A stretch of 55,391 nucleotides of DNA from assembly GCA_024684215.1 (NCBI GenBank), contig JAIKXH010000093.1:1-55391 (forward strand), given 5' to 3'. Positions 52,307 to 55,391 of this stretch are shown here, one piece after another. Position 1 is the stretch's first letter; every line of letters starts with the position of its first letter. Source of the stretch: Lachnospiraceae bacterium. GTDB taxonomy: Bacteria > Bacillota > Clostridia > Lachnospirales > Lachnospiraceae. Below the pieces are notes generated by a model that was given only the letters and a program-made list of their open reading frames with translations, was not told where the DNA came from and ran no database searches. The translations under genes and the position numbers were made by a program.

Positions 52307-52756
52307 ATGGACAAAGAAGAAATAAAAAAGATATTGCCTCACAGAGAGCCGATGCTTTTGGTTGAAGAGGCTTTTGCAAATGAGGACGGTACTGCCACCG
52401 GTTATTATACCGTAAAGGGTGATGAATTCTTTTTGCAGGGACATTTCCCCGGAAATAAGGTGGTACCCGGAGTAATACAGTGTGAAATGATGGCACAGTC
52501 AGCATGCGTTTTGTTTGCGGATAAAATGGTATCTGACGGTATTATTCCGGTATATACGGGAATTGATAAGGTCCGCTTCAGAAACATGATTCGCCCGGGT
52601 GATAAGATTCGTATAGATACTAAGGTCATTATGGCTTCACACCCTATGTATAAGCTTCATGGTGAAGTTACCGTAGACGGCAAAAAATGCATGAGCGGTG
52701 ACTTCTCTTTTGCCCTTGTTGAGGATAAGGAAAAATCCAATGGCATTATTTTATGA
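52307..52756 (+). CDS. fabZ: 3-hydroxyacyl-ACP dehydratase
   Basis: A 149-residue hot-dog-fold dehydratase. KKILPHREPMLLVEEA at the N-terminus, and the active-site GHFPGNKVVPGVIQCEMMAQ with catalytic His and Glu. I chose 52307 because an earlier ATG at 52271 lies inside fabF and would add 12 residues absent from FabZ proteins. The ribosome site is weak (AAGGTG), suggesting reliance on coupling with fabF. Its end overlaps the ligase gene by 17 bases. Confidence 0.92.
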   Translation: MDKEEIKKILPHREPMLLVEEAFANEDGTATGYYTVKGDEFFLQGHFPGNKVVPGVIQCEMMAQSACVLFADKMVSDGIIPVYTGIDKVRFRNMIRPGDKIRIDTKVIMASHPMYKLHGEVTVDGKKCMSGDFSFALVEDKEKSNGIIL

Positions 52757-54470
52757 GGAATATTATAAAGAAATAAAAGATGATGCAGGTAATATACTTC
52801 GTATCGAGACCACGGTCGGAGATGATTTTAACTTTGCATATGATGTGGTGGACAGGTTTGCAAAAAACGAACCGGAAAAGCTTGCCATGCTTCACCGGAC
52901 TGCCGACGGCGTTGAAAACAGGTTCAGTTTCAGCGATTTAAGTCGTCTGAGCAACAAAGCGGCAAATATGCTTACGCGTCTCGGAATCAAAAAAGGTCAG
53001 CCTGTAATGTTGCTTTTAAAAAGACGTTATGAGTTTTGGATAAGTATTTTGGCGATTCACAAAATCGGAGCGGTAGCGGTGCCTACTTCACATATGGTCT
53101 CAGCAAAGGACATAAGGGAGAGAATAAAAACGGCCGGTATTTCGGCAGTAATATGTGTGGCTAACGGCGGAATCAAAGAAAAAGTTTGCGAGGCTATAAA
53201 TGGACTTGCCATGGAAGGACTTGATACCATTACCATAACCGTCGGTGAATCCGGAAATGTGGCGGATTGCTATAAATATAACGCGGATAATGCCATAAAT
53301 TCTGCTGACCGCAGGGAAAAGATTTACGATTACTGGACTGAGATGGAGAAATCACCGGAGTTTTTTGCAAGGAAAAAAACTTCGGTAACGGACCATATGC
53401 TCTATTATTTTACTTCCGGCACAAGCGGCTCGCCCAAGGCGGTGATTCAGGATTTTTCCTATCCATTGGCACATATTTATACCGCAAAAAACTGGCACGG
53501 TATTACGGAGGGGGACCTGCATTTAACCGTGGCTGACTCCGGATGGGCCAAGTCCGCGTGGGGTAAACTGTACGGACAGATGTTTATGGGAGCGGCGATA
53601 CTTGTATATGACTATGAACAGTTCTATGCGGCGGATTTATTACATTTGCTTGAAAAAGAAAAAGTAAATACCTTTTGTGCTCCCCCGACAATATATAAAT
53701 ATTTAGTACTGGAAGATTTGGAAAAATATAACTTAGAGCACCTGCGCTGCGCGACCACTGCCGGTGAACCAATGCCGATAGAGGTAGCACAAAAGTTTGA
53801 GAGTATGACCGATATCTCGATAAGAGAGGGCTTCGGACAGACAGAAACAGCACTTTTGATCTGCACACCTGTAGGAGGAGGAGCAAAAACAGGAACGCTT
53901 GGAAAGGCATCACCGCTTTATGAGATTCTTTTAGTAGACGAGGACGATAAGCCGGTAGCTGCAGGCGAGGAAGGAGAAATCGTCCTTAAGGTACCGGAAA
54001 ACGGCCGGCTCATCGGTGTTTTCAAAGGTTATCTCGGCGACGACAATCTGTACAAGGAAGTTTTTCGGGATGGTTTATATCATACGAGAGACAAGGCTAT
54101 ACTTGATAATGACGGTTACTATTGCTTCATGGGGCGAAATGATGATGTCATAAAATCCAGCGGTTATCGTATAGGACCTTCCGAGGTGGAGGATGTACTG
54201 ATGCAGCATCCGGCAGTGTTTGAATGTGCGGTTACGGGCTATCCTTCAAAAAGAAGAGGAACCGTGGTAAAGGCCAGTGTAATATTAAAATCCGGCTATA
54301 CCGCATCTGAGCAGATGGCGAATGAACTTAAAGAGTATGTGAAAGAAAGAGTTGCCATATATAAATATCCGAGAATGATCAGCTTTCCGGATAGCCTTCC
54401 CAGAACCGCAAACGGCAAGATAAGCAGAGCTAAAATAAGAAAACTTGATGAAAAAGCCTTGGCATATTAA
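52740..54470 (+). CDS. Acyl-adenylating ligase (acyl-CoA or acyl-ACP synthetase)
   Basis: A 576-residue ANL-superfamily enzyme that adenylates a carboxylic acid and transfers it to CoA or possibly to the ACP. P-loop YYFTSGTSGSPKAV, EGFGQTETALLIC, hinge YHTRDKAILDNDGYYCFMGRNDDVIKSSGYRIGP and catalytic Lys in RTANGKISRAKIRK. The architecture resembles medium-chain acyl-CoA/acetyl-CoA synthetases. The start at 52740 follows AAGGA within fabZ; an upstream ATG at 52698 lies deep in fabZ and lacks a site. It is the last gene of the operon. Its likely job is to activate an exogenous or recycled acid for elongation. Confidence 0.92.
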   Translation: MALFYEEYYKEIKDDAGNILRIETTVGDDFNFAYDVVDRFAKNEPEKLAMLHRTADGVENRFSFSDLSRLSNKAANMLTRLGIKKGQPVMLLLKRRYEFWISILAIHKIGAVAVPTSHMVSAKDIRERIKTAGISAVICVANGGIKEKVCEAINGLAMEGLDTITITVGESGNVADCYKYNADNAINSADRREKIYDYWTEMEKSPEFFARKKTSVTDHMLYYFTSGTSGSPKAVIQDFSYPLAHIYTAKNWHGITEGDLHLTVADSGWAKSAWGKLYGQMFMGAAILVYDYEQFYAADLLHLLEKEKVNTFCAPPTIYKYLVLEDLEKYNLEHLRCATTAGEPMPIEVAQKFESMTDISIREGFGQTETALLICTPVGGGAKTGTLGKASPLYEILLVDEDDKPVAAGEEGEIVLKVPENGRLIGVFKGYLGDDNLYKEVFRDGLYHTRDKAILDNDGYYCFMGRNDDVIKSSGYRIGPSEVEDVLMQHPAVFECAVTGYPSKRRGTVVKASVILKSGYTASEQMANELKEYVKERVAIYKYPRMISFPDSLPRTANGKISRAKIRKLDEKALAY

Positions 54471-54491
54471 AAATGCCGGGGCTGTTTTTTT
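54455..54491 (+). terminator. Intrinsic terminator of the fatty acid operon
   Basis: AGCCTTGGCAT (54455-54465) pairs with ATGCCGGGGCT (54473-54483) with a G-U and T-G rich centre, followed by seven T residues. The left arm lies in the last codons of the ligase gene. Confidence 0.75.
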
Positions 54492-54754
54492 ATGCCATGC
54501 TTCTATTAGCCAAAAATGATCCTGACAGGGAGTACATCTTTGCGGCTGTCAATCGTATTTCGACAGAATTTCATAAATCAGGTGCTTATGAGAAACTACC
54601 GAATACAGTTGAAGAGGGAGATAAAGAGGGAAAAGAAAGCGGAGACGTCTTTTCTGATGCGGAAGATGATGAGGGCGAAGGTTTTGACCTTAAGAACTGG
54701 AGCCCACTTAGAGAAGTATATGACAGCATGCCCACATTTTCTGTAGGAGCGTAA
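54473..54754 (+). CDS. Hypothetical protein fragment, doubtful
   Basis: A 93-residue frame whose first ATG lies in the arm of a terminator hairpin. A second ATG at 54497 is inside the frame but no ribosome site precedes it. The product has LLLAKNDPDREYIFAAVNRI, a long acidic middle (DVFSDAEDDEGEG) and NWSPLREVYDSMP. I do not recognise it. It may be the 3' part of a decayed gene, and expression is doubtful. Confidence 0.3.
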   Translation: MPGLFFYAMLLLAKNDPDREYIFAAVNRISTEFHKSGAYEKLPNTVEEGDKEGKESGDVFSDAEDDEGEGFDLKNWSPLREVYDSMPTFSVGA

Positions 54755-54819
54755 ATGTAAGCAGAGTATCTGGGACGCGTTGCAGTAGTAACCAGGTTAT
54801 TCGCTTGAAAGGATAGTTT

Positions 54820-55082
54820 ATGAATGTAATCGGAATAGGAAACTACGGATTAAGGCGGTAACCAGTTTTTTACATGAGGCGGTAAGCAGCTTTTTCACTG
54901 TATGTTAAGCAGCTTTTTACATCGTTTGGCGTTTTCATACGATTCCGAATTATCTTCTGATGGGAGAGACCGAGGAGGATCCATGGGCGGAGGATGTAAT
55001 GCAGATACTCTCTGAGATCAAGGATCCGGACATGATGAAACTGGCGATCGACCAGCTAAAATGTATTGCGCGTATTTCATAG
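54820..55082 (+). pseudogene. Probable gene remnants around a tandem repeat
   Basis: A good ribosome site AAAGGA precedes ATG 54820, but the frame (MNVIGIGNYGLRR) stops after 13 codons at 54859, inside a repeat. A second open stretch (54960-55082: GETEEDPWAEDVMQIL, then KDPDMMKLAIDQLKCIARIS) looks coding and resembles the tail of helix-turn-helix regulators, but has no start with a site. They read as pieces of one or two broken genes. Confidence 0.35.
54853..54924. repeat. Three tandem 24-bp repeats
   Basis: Units begin at 54853 (AGGCGGTAACCAG, then TTTTTTACATG), 54877 (AGGCGGTAAGCAG, then CTTTTTCACTG) and 54901 (TATGTTAAGCAG, then CTTTTTACATCG). Period is exactly 24, a multiple of three. 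Confidence 0.7.
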
Positions 55083-55103
55083 TATTGACTACGGATTCAA
55101 ACG

Positions 55104-55150
55104 TTTAACGTGTGCGAAATTGGCAAACCGCAAAAAATGCACACGTTAAA
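55104..55150. repeat. Perfect 12-bp inverted repeat with neighbouring dyads
   Basis: TTTAACGTGTGC (55104-55115) and GCACACGTTAAA (55139-55150) are exact inverted copies, with a 23-base loop and no T-run. A second pair AGCCGTT/AACGGCT lies at 55150-55183. AGCCGcTTAAgG-like words repeat at 55151, 55211 and 55274. It could be a regulatory site of the ATPase gene or the end of a mobile element. Confidence 0.45.
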
Positions 55151-55303
55151 GCCGTTAAAGAATTAAAACGACTCAAAACGGCTCGAAGCGGCAAAAATAT
55201 ATATTGACAGCCGCTTAAGGACCTATTAATATACACTTAAAGTGGCTATACAAGCAAAAAAAGTATTCGCGGAGCCGCTTAAAGAATGGAGAGGTGAATA
55301 TCT

Positions 55304-55391
55304 ATGATAGGACGTAAGCAGGAAGCTGATGAGCTAAGACGGTTGTATGAGAGGAACCGTGCAGAATTGGTAGCTGTTTATGGGAGACGAC
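55304..55391 (+). CDS. AAA-type ATPase (DUF234-like family), N-terminus only
   Basis: The start at 55304 lies 9 bases after GGAGAGG. The 29 visible residues (MIGRKQEADELRRLYERNRA, then ELVAVYGRR) match the N-terminus of the bacterial and archaeal ATPases that read F-IGR-EL-L-VVYGRRRVGKT, whose P-loop would follow just past the window. Such proteins have about 400-480 residues and carry a DUF234 nuclease-like tail. They are often linked with mobile or defence regions. Confidence 0.7.
   Translation, partial: MIGRKQEADELRRLYERNRAELVAVYGRR

Noticed and set aside
1..55391. tRNA, rRNA or known riboswitch genes
   Set aside because: No cloverleaf, rRNA-like stretch or riboswitch core was recognised by eye in any intergenic region; a covariance search was not possible.

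Overview
The window looks like chromosomal DNA of a low-GC, Gram-positive, fibre-degrading Lachnospiraceae bacterium, most like Butyrivibrio or Pseudobutyrivibrio. This is inferred from the gene families: a lipoprotein GH10 xylanase, cytoplasmic GH115 and GH3 enzymes, MsmEFG-type sugar importers without their own ATPase, FabK-type fatty acid synthesis, DUF975 and DUF5696 proteins, and strong Shine-Dalgarno sites. No rRNA, tRNA, CRISPR array, phage or complete mobile element was found. The only mobile-element trace is a C-terminal IS110-type transposase fragment at the left edge.

Region 1 (396-16490) is a xylan capture and uptake locus. An AraC-type regulator is divergent from a surface GH10 xylanase. 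Then come a very large solute-binding protein with two carbohydrate-binding-like modules, a permease pair, an NHL-repeat envelope protein, a Yip1-type membrane protein, a DUF5696 protein, a second permease pair, and a second lipoprotein solute-binding protein with its own promoter and terminator. No import ATPase is encoded here. Region 2 (16648-24262) is a MacAB-like export system: two lipoprotein adaptors (one of double length), one FtsX-type permease and two ATPases. Two tandem paralogous genes of unknown function follow (24295-26321), separated by a GC-rich block of hairpins. Region 3 (26517-33252) returns to xylan: GH115 alpha-glucuronidase, GH3 beta-xylosidase and xylulokinase. Together with region 1 this suggests that xylan is cut at the surface, oligosaccharides are imported, side chains and backbone are removed inside, and xylulose is phosphorylated.

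Region 4 (33684-36468) is a DUF975 membrane protein with an OmpR-type two-component system behind a promoter carrying helically phased repeats. Region 5 (36617-38808) is a DUF4867 gene and a fucose/arabinose-isomerase-family gene behind a terminator-like leader. Region 6 (38961-47971) is a mixed set: a small protein built from four FliM-like LSQ-EID motifs, a YesL-type protein, a copper P-type ATPase, a PH-domain protein, an esterase-like hydrolase, a chemoreceptor and an acetyltransferase-like/MsrA fusion.

Region 7 (48120-54470) is a MerR-type regulator divergent from a compact fatty-acid operon (ACP, FabK, FabG, FabF, FabZ, acyl-adenylating ligase). A textbook MerR operator (perfect 7-3-7 dyad inside a 19-bp promoter spacer) precedes the operon. 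FabH, FabD and acetyl-CoA carboxylase are absent, so this is probably a specialised lipid pathway and not the housekeeping one. The right end (54473-55303) is repeat-rich and apparently decayed, and the window ends in the start of an ATPase gene.

The most interesting items are the FliM-motif repeat protein, the MerR-controlled mini-FAS, the dual-importer locus with NHL, Yip1 and DUF5696 partners, and the shared GCAAAATTTG-type motifs in front of the xylan genes. Functions are assigned by reading the sequence against known family motifs; no database search was run.
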